Shown here piece by piece: positions 50,232-57,695 of a stretch of DNA of 64,000 bases. The stretch spans positions 2,046,001-2,110,000 of the forward strand of contig OY970239.1 of NCBI GenBank assembly GCA_963715405.1. Reading direction: 5' to 3'. The position numbers and the translations under genes were made by a program. This stretch comes from JALZKA01 sp963715405 (GTDB lineage Bacteria > Actinomycetota > Thermoleophilia > Solirubrobacterales > 70-9). Numbering within the stretch: the first letter of the stretch is position 1; each line of letters starts with the position of its first letter. Under the pieces are notes generated by a model. The model was given only the letters and a program-made list of their open reading frames with translations. It ran no database searches and had not been told where the DNA came from.

Positions 50232-51870
50232 CTCTCAACCGATCGAGGTGGAGACGGGCGAGCATCGCTTCATTGCCCCGCTCACGGAACCTGGCGACGA
50301 GCGCGTCTTCACCGACTCGGGCATCGAGATCGAAAAGCTCTACGACCCGGACGACATCGCGGACGGCCTCGAAGACCGCCTAGGAGAGCCCGGCGAGTAC
50401 CCGTTCACCCGCGGAATCCATGACGGGATGTATCGCGACCGCCTGTGGACGATGCGCCAGTACGCGGGCTTTTCGAGCCCCGAGGACACGAACGGCCGCT
50501 ATCGCTACCTGCTCGAGCACGGCTCCACCGGCCTCTCCATGGCGTTCGACCTCCCGACCCAGCTCGGCCGCGACTCCGACGACCCGCTCTGCGAGGGCGA
50601 GGTCGGGCGCACCGGCGTCCCCATCGACACGATCGAGGACATGCGGATCTGCTTCGATCAAATCCCGCTCGACCAAGTCTCGACCTCGATGACAATCAAC
50701 GCGCCGGCCTCGGTTCTTCTCCTGCTCTACGAGTTGGTCGGCGAGGAGCAGGGCGTCGACTCCAAGGCGCTTCGGGGGACGGTCCAGAACGACGTCTTGA
50801 AGGAATACGTCGCGCGGGGCAACTTCATCTATCCGCCCGAGGCGACGATGCGCCTGACGACCGACATCTTCGAGTACTGCTCGGAGCGGGTGCCGAAGTG
50901 GAACACGATCTCGATCTCCGGCTACCACATCCGCGAAAAGGGCTGCTCGGCCGTCCAAGAGGTGGGCTTCACCCTCGCGAACGCGATCGCGTACACGCAG
51001 GCGGCGCTCGACCGCGGTCTCGAGATCGACGCGTTCGCCGGCCGGCTCGCGTTCTTCTTCAACTGCCACAACAACGTCTTCCAGGAGGTCGCGAAGTTCC
51101 GTGCGGCGCGGCGGATGTGGGCGAAGATCATGCGCGAGCGCTTCGGAGCCTCGAAGGAGCGTTCGCAGATGATCCGCTTCCACACACAGACCGGCGGCGT
51201 GACGCTCCAGGCCCAGCAGCCCGAGGTGAACATCATTCGCGTCGCGCTCCAAGGCTTTGCCGCGGTCGCGGGCGGCACCCAGTCGCTACACACGAACGGC
51301 TTCGACGAGGCGCTCGCGCTTCCGACCGAGCGCTCTGCGCGGATCGCGCTTCGCACCCAGCAGGTGATCGCTCACGAGTCGGGCGCCGCCGACACGGTCG
51401 ACCCCTTCGCGGGCTCCTACTTCATCGAGTCGCTCACCGACGAGATCGAAAAGCGCGCCTACGAGCTCATGGACGAGGTCGAGCGCCAGGGCGGCTCGGT
51501 GCGCGCGCTCGAGTTCATGCAAAAGGAGATCGAGGAGTCCGCGGCCTCCTACCACGAGCGCTACCGCTCGGGCCAGGACATCGTCGTCGGCGTCAACAAG
51601 TACGTGACCGACACCGTTGACGACGTCGACATCCTGAAGGTCGATCCCGAGGCCGAGAAGCGCCAGCTCGAGCGCCTCAAGAGGTTCAAGGAGTCACGCG
51701 ACCAGGCGGGAGTCGACGCGAAGCTTCAGGCGTTGCGCGAGGTCGCCGAGGGCGAGGGCAACCTGCTGCACCCAATCCGCGACGCGCTCGCCGCGGACGC
51801 CTCGATCGGCGAGGTGTGCGGAGCGATGCGAGAGGTTTTCGGCGAGTACAAGGGCGGGACGTTCTTCTAG
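50224..51870 (+). CDS. Methylmalonyl-CoA mutase large subunit, catalytic domain only
   Basis: 548 aa, the length of the large catalytic subunit without the B12-binding domain (which is encoded elsewhere). YTGFSSPE-like YAGFSSPEDTNGRYRYLLEHG, GLSMAFDLPTQLGRDSDD, DQVSTSMTINAPASVLL, NTISISGYHIREKG, RFHTQTGGVTLQAQQPEVN and GGTQSLHTNGFDEALALPTE are the family's hallmark blocks. QTGG and HxxGN-like residues line the barrel. It rearranges methylmalonyl-CoA to succinyl-CoA. Its start overlaps the GT4 end. Works with propionyl-CoA carboxylase (gene at 55432). Confidence 0.95.
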   Translation: MADSQPIEVETGEHRFIAPLTEPGDERVFTDSGIEIEKLYDPDDIADGLEDRLGEPGEYPFTRGIHDGMYRDRLWTMRQYAGFSSPEDTNGRYRYLLEHGSTGLSMAFDLPTQLGRDSDDPLCEGEVGRTGVPIDTIEDMRICFDQIPLDQVSTSMTINAPASVLLLLYELVGEEQGVDSKALRGTVQNDVLKEYVARGNFIYPPEATMRLTTDIFEYCSERVPKWNTISISGYHIREKGCSAVQEVGFTLANAIAYTQAALDRGLEIDAFAGRLAFFFNCHNNVFQEVAKFRAARRMWAKIMRERFGASKERSQMIRFHTQTGGVTLQAQQPEVNIIRVALQGFAAVAGGTQSLHTNGFDEALALPTERSARIALRTQQVIAHESGAADTVDPFAGSYFIESLTDEIEKRAYELMDEVERQGGSVRALEFMQKEIEESAASYHERYRSGQDIVVGVNKYVTDTVDDVDILKVDPEAEKRQLERLKRFKESRDQAGVDAKLQALREVAEGEGNLLHPIRDALAADASIGEVCGAMREVFGEYKGGTFF

Positions 51871-51896
51871 CTCCCCGCTGATCTGGGGCTGATCGA

Positions 51897-53168
51897 TCAG
51901 CCCTCCGATAGTGCGCCCGTGAGCTCTTCCATAGCGGCCCGCACGTCGGCCATGTCGGCACCCAGGATCTTGTCCACAAGCTCACTTGCCTCCTCGATGC
52001 TGCCGGCCTTGCCGACTTCGTCGAGGTCGGCGACGATCGCGCCGGTTGCATCGAGCACCGCATTCACCAACGCTTGCTCGACGGGCAGGGCCAGCTCTCG
52101 CAACTCCAGGTCGAACTCGTAGAACGCATCGCGCAATGAGCGGGCACCGGCCTGCACCGCAGCGAGGTCGCCCGCCGGCACATCCACGCTCACTCCCTCG
52201 ATGAACTCGTTGGCAGCGGAGTTCAAATCTTCGAGCATCGGCCCCAGGTCCGGGTCCGCGCTCTCCCCGACCACTGTCATGGCCTGGTCGGGGTCCACGG
52301 TGTTCGAGAACACGTCAACCACCAGCATCTCATCAGGCTGCTCCCCGCCGGGCGTTCCTACAGGGGTGCCTAGGACGATCGTGAAATAGTCATCTTTCGT
52401 CGGAACGCCGACGAAGGTGGTGTCCAGGGTCCCGCCGAGCTCAACGGGCTCCGCCTCCGGGCTCTCCTTGAGCGCGGGCGCCAGCAACTGCCCCTCGGTG
52501 ATCCGCTCGCAGGCGGCCGTGAGATCTCCGCCCGCTACCTGCACGAGCGTGGCGTCGGGGTTCAGCGTCGGCTCCATCGCGTCACAGTCGCCGGCGCGGG
52601 CAGCCTCAACGAAGTCCTCTGCCGCAGGCATCGGATCAGCCGCGGGCTCCGTCCCGATCTGCTCATCGCCAGGAACGAACGTGACATGCCGGTAGATGCC
52701 GTCGTAGTCGAGCAGCCAGATCATGCTCACGAAGTCGAATCCGGCCTGTTGCGAGGGTGCCGGCGCCTGCGTCATCGCGCCGGTCCCGAACTCCGCGCTC
52801 TCGTCGAACTCCGCCCCTTCCAGCGCGTCGAACGTGGCCTGGAGAAACTCGCACTCCTCGGGCGTGGCGGGCGCTCCCGCCTCGGGGGTAGGCCGCGACA
52901 AGGAGAACTGCAAAGCCGCGAAGGCATCGCAGTCAGCTTCGGCGATTGCCTTGTTCAACGGCTCGAGCTGCTCGGAGATCGGCTGTTCGGGCTCCGGCTG
53001 GGCGGCCAGTTCCGAGCTTGGGTCGTCTCCCTCGCTCTCATCGGATCCGCAGCCCGAAACCAGACCCGCAGCGAGCAGCGAACCGCTGATCAGGGCGGCA
53101 ATTGCAATGCGCTCGCGCCATCCACCGCGCGCGCATGACTCCTTGTGGGTTTCCAGCCAAGAACCCAT
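51897..53168 (-). CDS. Lipoprotein of unknown function
   Basis: 423 aa. ISGSLLAAGLVSGCGSDE is a lipoprotein signal (lipobox LVSGC). An acidic Glu/Pro linker follows, then a Cys-containing domain (LNKAIAEADCDAFAAL ... TPEECEFLQATFDAL, and later ARAGDCDAMEPTLNPD with TAACERI), which looks like two repeats of a D-C-D/C-E-x-x pattern. A helical C-terminal part (IEGVSVDVPAGDLAAVQAG) resembles many extracytoplasmic actinobacterial lipoproteins. No enzyme motif. Divergent from the VCBS-repeat gene. Confidence 0.75.
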   Translation of the reverse strand: MGSWLETHKESCARGGWRERIAIAALISGSLLAAGLVSGCGSDESEGDDPSSELAAQPEPEQPISEQLEPLNKAIAEADCDAFAALQFSLSRPTPEAGAPATPEECEFLQATFDALEGAEFDESAEFGTGAMTQAPAPSQQAGFDFVSMIWLLDYDGIYRHVTFVPGDEQIGTEPAADPMPAAEDFVEAARAGDCDAMEPTLNPDATLVQVAGGDLTAACERITEGQLLAPALKESPEAEPVELGGTLDTTFVGVPTKDDYFTIVLGTPVGTPGGEQPDEMLVVDVFSNTVDPDQAMTVVGESADPDLGPMLEDLNSAANEFIEGVSVDVPAGDLAAVQAGARSLRDAFYEFDLELRELALPVEQALVNAVLDATGAIVADLDEVGKAGSIEEASELVDKILGADMADVRAAMEELTGALSEG

Positions 53169-53273
53169 CGCACACCCTCCTCAATTTGCGTTCCCCCGGA
53201 CCGGCGCTTTATATCACGGGCCTCAGCCCTGAGTTGGGTTGCAATGGGCGCGTTCAGCGGGGATACTTGGCGG

Positions 53274-54398
53274 GTGAAGCTCAGCGAGAGAACTGCCGGT
53301 CGCATCCGGATCGCCGGAGCAGTGGGCGCGGCCGTGGCGTCGCTCGCGCTGACACCCGGTGCGAGTGCCGCCGTCTTCGCTCCAGCCGAGCAGTTCGATG
53401 TGGGGGACCAGCCCGAGTCGGCTGCAAACCGCGACTTCGACGGCGACGGCGACCGCGATCTCGCCGTCGCGAACCGGGGCGACGACGCCGTGACGATCCT
53501 CCTCGGCGACGGGGCCGGCGCGTTCACAGCCGACGACGACTACGCGGTGGGGGACGAGCCTCAAGACATCGTGCCGGGACGCTTCAACAGCGACGCGAAC
53601 TTCGATCTCGCGGTCGCGAACCGCATGGACGACACGATCTCGGTCCTCCTCGGGAGGGGAGACGGCACCTTCAGGCCGGCGAAGACTCGCAACGTCGGCT
53701 CAAGCCCCCGGTCCATCGCGGTCGCCGACTTCGACCGCGACGGTCGTCACGACCTCGCGGTCGCGAATTTCGGAGACGACGACGTCTCGATCCTCCTCGG
53801 CCGAGGCCGCGGTGAGTTCCGCCGGGTAGCGGACCGGCCCGTTGGCGAGACGCCGCGCGCGGTCGAGGCAGGCCAGCTCGACGGGCAAGGCGGCCGTGAC
53901 CTGGTCGTGGTCAACGACATGGATGAAGACGTGAGCGCCCTCATCAACCTCGGCGCAGGGCGATTCGGCTCCCGCGATGACTTCAGCGTGGGATCGATGC
54001 CGTTCTCGCTCACACTCGCCGACTTCGACGGCGACGGAGAGCTCGACTTCGCCGTCCCGAACTCAGGCGACAATGACGTGTCGGTCCGCCTCGGCGACGG
54101 CGACGGGGGGTTCGGTGACGAGGAGACCTTCGACGTCGGCGCCAACCCGTTTTACGTCGTGAACGGCGCCTTCGACGAGAACGCCGGCATCGATCTAGTC
54201 GTCTCCAACTTCGACGACAACGACGTCTCGCTGCTGCCCGGCAACGGCGACGGCACCTTCGACCCGGCGGACGACTACGCGGTAGGAGCCGGCCCCATCG
54301 GCAGCACCGTCGGCGACTTCGACTCGGCGGACGGCCCCGACGTCGCCGTCACCGACTCCGGGGACGACGACGTCTCCGTGCTGCTGAATGAGCCATGA
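53274..54398 (+). CDS. Secreted FG-GAP/VCBS-repeat (beta-propeller) protein
   Basis: About 374 aa from the GTG at 53274 (an ATG at 53244 is the alternative). Signal peptide: IRIAGAVGAAVASLALTPGASA. The rest is about seven blades with the calcium-binding pattern DxDGDxxxDLAVAN, e.g. RDFDGDGDRDLAVANRGDD and ADFDGDGELDFAVPNSGDN, spaced about 45 residues, each with a VxLGxGDGxF strand. It probably binds Ca2+ and works in adhesion or surface attachment. Confidence 0.85.
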   Translation: MKLSERTAGRIRIAGAVGAAVASLALTPGASAAVFAPAEQFDVGDQPESAANRDFDGDGDRDLAVANRGDDAVTILLGDGAGAFTADDDYAVGDEPQDIVPGRFNSDANFDLAVANRMDDTISVLLGRGDGTFRPAKTRNVGSSPRSIAVADFDRDGRHDLAVANFGDDDVSILLGRGRGEFRRVADRPVGETPRAVEAGQLDGQGGRDLVVVNDMDEDVSALINLGAGRFGSRDDFSVGSMPFSLTLADFDGDGELDFAVPNSGDNDVSVRLGDGDGGFGDEETFDVGANPFYVVNGAFDENAGIDLVVSNFDDNDVSLLPGNGDGTFDPADDYAVGAGPIGSTVGDFDSADGPDVAVTDSGDDDVSVLLNEP

Positions 54399-54514
54399 TC
54401 GTCTTATGAAACGTCGCCGATGTCAGCTTCTCAGTCGTTTTCGAATAGACGCGAGCCGGCGCGTACCCCTTCTCGTCCGGGCTGGCCGTTTTCGGCCGTA
54501 GGGCAGGATTGTGT

Positions 54515-54877
54515 ATGTCTCAATCGAAAGCTCGCCGGATGGAGATCAAGGCGAAGCGAACGCTGGTGAAGTCGGCGCCCGAGCTCTGGGAGCTCGCTGA
54601 CGACCTCACGCGGCTCGAGGCCTGGATGGCCGGCTTTGTCGGGGCCCTGGAGCCGGTATCGGTCGAGGTGACCGAGCGGGTTCAAGAGCAATGCATCGTG
54701 TGGCGCACCGCACCGATGAGCGATGCGCGGATGAGGGTCGCACTCAGGGAGAGCGGTTTTGGTACCGCCGTCGAGATCACGGCGAGCCGCGAAGACGCTG
54801 CGGGCGAGAGCGACGCACTGGAGAGGCTCCTCGATGAGCTCGGTTCACCCGACCGAAGACCCTTTTCAGTCGGCTGA
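54515..54877 (+). CDS. SRPBCC-like small protein
   Basis: 120 aa from the ATG at 54515. EIKAKRTLVKSAPELWELADDLTRLEAWM is a typical start of the SRPBCC/START-like fold (strand, then WxxxxD), and CIVWRTAPMSDARMRVALRES gives later strands; the C-terminal amphipathic helix is DALERLLDEL. Family members bind hydrophobic ligands; here the ligand is unknown. Overlaps the next gene by 44 bp, so co-translated. Confidence 0.6.
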   Translation: MSQSKARRMEIKAKRTLVKSAPELWELADDLTRLEAWMAGFVGALEPVSVEVTERVQEQCIVWRTAPMSDARMRVALRESGFGTAVEITASREDAAGESDALERLLDELGSPDRRPFSVG

Positions 54878-55418
54878 CCCGGCCGTCGACGAGCCCGCTC
54901 TCGCAGTTGAGATTCGCGAGCGCGGCGAGCCCCTGCTCGAAGCGCTGGACGTAAGCGAGCAAGGCTCAACCGACCGGGCCGAGGCAATGGGTGCCTACGC
55001 GCTCGCGACCGCCGTAGGCCTGGGCTTCAGCCGCGCGCAGGCCGAGCTTTGCCGCCAGACAGCGCGGCTCGCCGACATCGGGGCGATCTACGGGCCGACC
55101 GACGTGCACCATGAGGCGAGCGCCCAGCTCGCGCGCGGGGCCGGCGTGCCGGGGGTCGCTTGCGAGTGGCTCCTCGGCGTCGCCGAGCACTACGACGGCA
55201 GTGGGCCGGGAGGCCTCTCGGGCGCCGAGATTCCCGTCCTCTCGCGAATCATCCGGGTGGCCAAGCGCTGCGAGGAGATCAATTCGACGGGCGGTTCGCC
55301 CGCAGAACTCCGCGCCCTTGCCGGAGGAGAGCTCGATCCGGCGATGGTGGACGCGCTGGCGCTGATGCTGGAGCGAGCGAGCAATCAATCGCAGCCCGAG
55401 CCTGAGCAGCCGGAATAG
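54834..55418 (+). CDS. Degenerate HD-GYP-like domain protein
   Basis: 194 aa. The C-terminal half has EWLLGVAEHYDGSGPGGLSGAEIPVLSRIIRVAKRCEEI, which parallels the HD-GYP signature (HHExxDGxGYPxGLxGxxIP-x-x-x-RI). The GYP is GPG and the first metal-binding HD is not recognisable (LADIGAIYGP in that place). Hence c-di-GMP hydrolysis is doubtful; it could be a binding or structural relative. It ends in a Gln/Pro/Glu tail. It precedes the carboxylase gene. Confidence 0.6.
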   Translation: MSSVHPTEDPFQSADPAVDEPALAVEIRERGEPLLEALDVSEQGSTDRAEAMGAYALATAVGLGFSRAQAELCRQTARLADIGAIYGPTDVHHEASAQLARGAGVPGVACEWLLGVAEHYDGSGPGGLSGAEIPVLSRIIRVAKRCEEINSTGGSPAELRALAGGELDPAMVDALALMLERASNQSQPEPEQPE

Positions 55419-55431
55419 ACTCCCGCGCCCT

Positions 55432-57000
55432 GTGCGCCAGTCGTATCCGCAGACCCACGAAGAGAAGCTCAACTACCTCCGCGAGCTTCGCGAGCAGGCG
55501 ATCCACTCGGCGTCCGAGACGGCGGTCGAAAAGCAGCACGCCAAGGGCAAGCTGACCGCGCGAGAGCGGATCGAGAAGCTGCTCGACCCGGACTCGTTCG
55601 AGGAGCTCGACACCTTCGTCCGCCACCGCACGCACGAGTTCGAGATGGACAAGAACCGGCCGTGGGGAGACGCCGTCGTTACCGGATACGGCACCGTCGA
55701 CGGCCGTCCGATCTTCGTCTTCAGCCAGGACTTCACGGTCTTCGGTGGCTCGCTGGGCGAGGTGATGGCCGAGAAGATGGTGAAGATCATGGACCTTGCG
55801 GCCAAGGTCGGGGCGCCCGTGATCGGCCTCAACGACTCGGGCGGCGCGCGGATCCAGGAGGGGGTCGTCTCGCTTGGTGCCTACGGCGACGTCTTCGTCC
55901 GCAATGTCCAGTGCTCGGGAGTGATCCCGCAGATCAGCGTGATCATGGGCCCGTGCGCGGGCGGCGCCGTCTACTCGCCCGCGATGACGGACTTCATCTT
56001 CATGGTGAAAGAGACGTCCCACATGTTCATTACCGGTCCCGAGGTGATCAAGACGGTCACCGGCGAAGAGGTCGAGTTCGAGGCGCTCGGCGGCGCCATG
56101 TCCCATAACTCGAAGTCGGGCGTCGCGCACTTCGCCTCCGAGGACGAGGAGGCGTGCCTCGAGGACGTCCGCTACCTCATCGGCTTCCTCCCCCAGAACA
56201 ACCTGGAGATGCCGCCGCGCGTCGAGCCCTACGACGATCCCGACCGCGAGGATCCCGAGCTCGACACGCTCGTCCCGGACGATCCCTCAAAGCCCTACGA
56301 CATGCGCGACGTGATCGCGCGGATCGTCGATGACGAGGAATTCTTCGAGGTCCACGAGCACTGGGCGCAGAACATCGTCTGCGGCTTCGCGCGGCTCGAC
56401 GGTTTTCCGGTCGGCGTGGTCGGCAACCAGCCGAAGCACCTCGCGGGCGTCCTCGACATCGACTCCTCTTGCAAAGGCGCGCGCTTCGTTCGCACCTGCG
56501 ACGCCTTCAACATCCCGCTCTTGACCTTCACGGACGTACCGGGTTTCCTCCCCGGCACCTCGCAGGAGTGGGGCGGGATCATCCGCCACGGAGCGAAGCT
56601 CCTCTACGCGTTTACCGAGGCGACCGTACCGAAGCTGACGGTGGTCACGCGCAAGGCGTACGGCGGCGCCTACGACGTCATGAACTCGAAGCACATGCTT
56701 GCCGACTTCAACTTCGCCTGGCCGACCTCCGAGGTCGCCGTGATGGGCCCCGAGGGCGCCGTCAACATCATCTACCGCAAGGACATCGCGAGCTCGCCGA
56801 CCCCGGACGAGCGCCGCGCGCGGCTCATGGACGATTACAAGGCGCGCTTCGCCAATCCGTACTCAGCGGCCGAGCGCGGATACCTCGACGACGTGATCGA
56901 GCCACGCCAGACGCGGCCAAAGCTGATCCGCGCGCTTCGTACGCTCCAGACCAAGCGCGTCGAGCAGCCGAAGCGAAAGCACGGGAACATCCCGCTTTAG
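55432..57000 (+). CDS. Propionyl-CoA carboxylase beta (carboxyltransferase) subunit
   Basis: 522 aa, GTG start. AKGKLTARERIEKLLDPDSFEE opens it; GLNDSGGARIQEGVVSLGAYG and MGPCAGGAVYSPAMTDF form the N-domain oxyanion site. FTDVPGFLPGTSQEWGGIIRHGAKLLYA and KAYGGAYDVMNSKHM complete it; the Asp in AYDVM is the substrate residue typical of propionyl- rather than acetyl-CoA carboxylases. It carboxylates propionyl-CoA using carboxybiotin from an alpha subunit encoded elsewhere, and feeds the mutase encoded at 50224. Confidence 0.95.
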   Translation: MRQSYPQTHEEKLNYLRELREQAIHSASETAVEKQHAKGKLTARERIEKLLDPDSFEELDTFVRHRTHEFEMDKNRPWGDAVVTGYGTVDGRPIFVFSQDFTVFGGSLGEVMAEKMVKIMDLAAKVGAPVIGLNDSGGARIQEGVVSLGAYGDVFVRNVQCSGVIPQISVIMGPCAGGAVYSPAMTDFIFMVKETSHMFITGPEVIKTVTGEEVEFEALGGAMSHNSKSGVAHFASEDEEACLEDVRYLIGFLPQNNLEMPPRVEPYDDPDREDPELDTLVPDDPSKPYDMRDVIARIVDDEEFFEVHEHWAQNIVCGFARLDGFPVGVVGNQPKHLAGVLDIDSSCKGARFVRTCDAFNIPLLTFTDVPGFLPGTSQEWGGIIRHGAKLLYAFTEATVPKLTVVTRKAYGGAYDVMNSKHMLADFNFAWPTSEVAVMGPEGAVNIIYRKDIASSPTPDERRARLMDDYKARFANPYSAAERGYLDDVIEPRQTRPKLIRALRTLQTKRVEQPKRKHGNIPL

Positions 57001-57034
57001 CCCGGCGCGTCTATGAGACGCCACGGCGGGTAGG

Positions 57035-57595
57035 TTGGAGCCCGTGGAGCAACGAACGACGGATCGTGACGGTGTGGATGGCGGCCGGCTGGTAGTCGCG
57101 CTTGGCGCGATCCTCCTTCTCGTCGCGCTTTTCCTCGACTGGTACGGCTCCGGGCGCGGCGGTTTCGGAGACGAAGCGATCTCGGCCTGGACCGCCTTCG
57201 AGATCGTGGACCTCCTGCTCGCCCTGCTCGCCATAGCCGCGATAGTTGGCGCGCTGGAGCCGCTTGCGCGCGGGACTTCGCGCGTGCCCGAGAGCGCAGG
57301 GGCCGTCGCCGGGCCGGCGGCGCTTGTCCTGGTCCTCGTCTCGATCATCAACAAGCCACCACTCCTTCAGGTCGCGGATATCGACTTGGAGGTTGGCGCC
57401 TGGCTCGCCCTGGCGGGCGCGGCGATCATGTGCGCCGGTGCGTTGCTCGCACTGAACCGAGTCTCCCTCGTGGTGACCACGCGCGCCGCCTCACCTCGAA
57501 CCCCCGGGCACCGGCCGGCACCTCCGATAGAGCGCGCAGCCCCGGCGCCGGGCGAGGACACGCGAGCGTCCGAGACGCAGACCCGGCCGCTCTAG
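57035..57595 (+). CDS. Small membrane protein
   Basis: 186 aa, TTG start (GTG 57044 is the alternative). Four hydrophobic segments: LVVALGAILLLVALFLDWYGSG, AFEIVDLLLALLAIAAIVGAL, GPAALVLVLVSIINKPP and AWLALAGAAIMCAGALLAL. The C-terminal 45 residues are Pro/Ala/Arg-rich and cytosolic. The FLDWY after the first helix is frequent in unknown actinobacterial membrane proteins. No function can be named. Confidence 0.7.
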   Translation: MEPVEQRTTDRDGVDGGRLVVALGAILLLVALFLDWYGSGRGGFGDEAISAWTAFEIVDLLLALLAIAAIVGALEPLARGTSRVPESAGAVAGPAALVLVLVSIINKPPLLQVADIDLEVGAWLALAGAAIMCAGALLALNRVSLVVTTRAASPRTPGHRPAPPIERAAPAPGEDTRASETQTRPL

Positions 57596-57695
57596 GGCAC
57601 CCAGCCCGTGAGTTAACCCTTCTCCCGGGTGAGCAATCACACGCGCGTCCGATTGGCGCGGGCCTCGCGACTCGCTGGTAGCTTCGGCTACGGGC

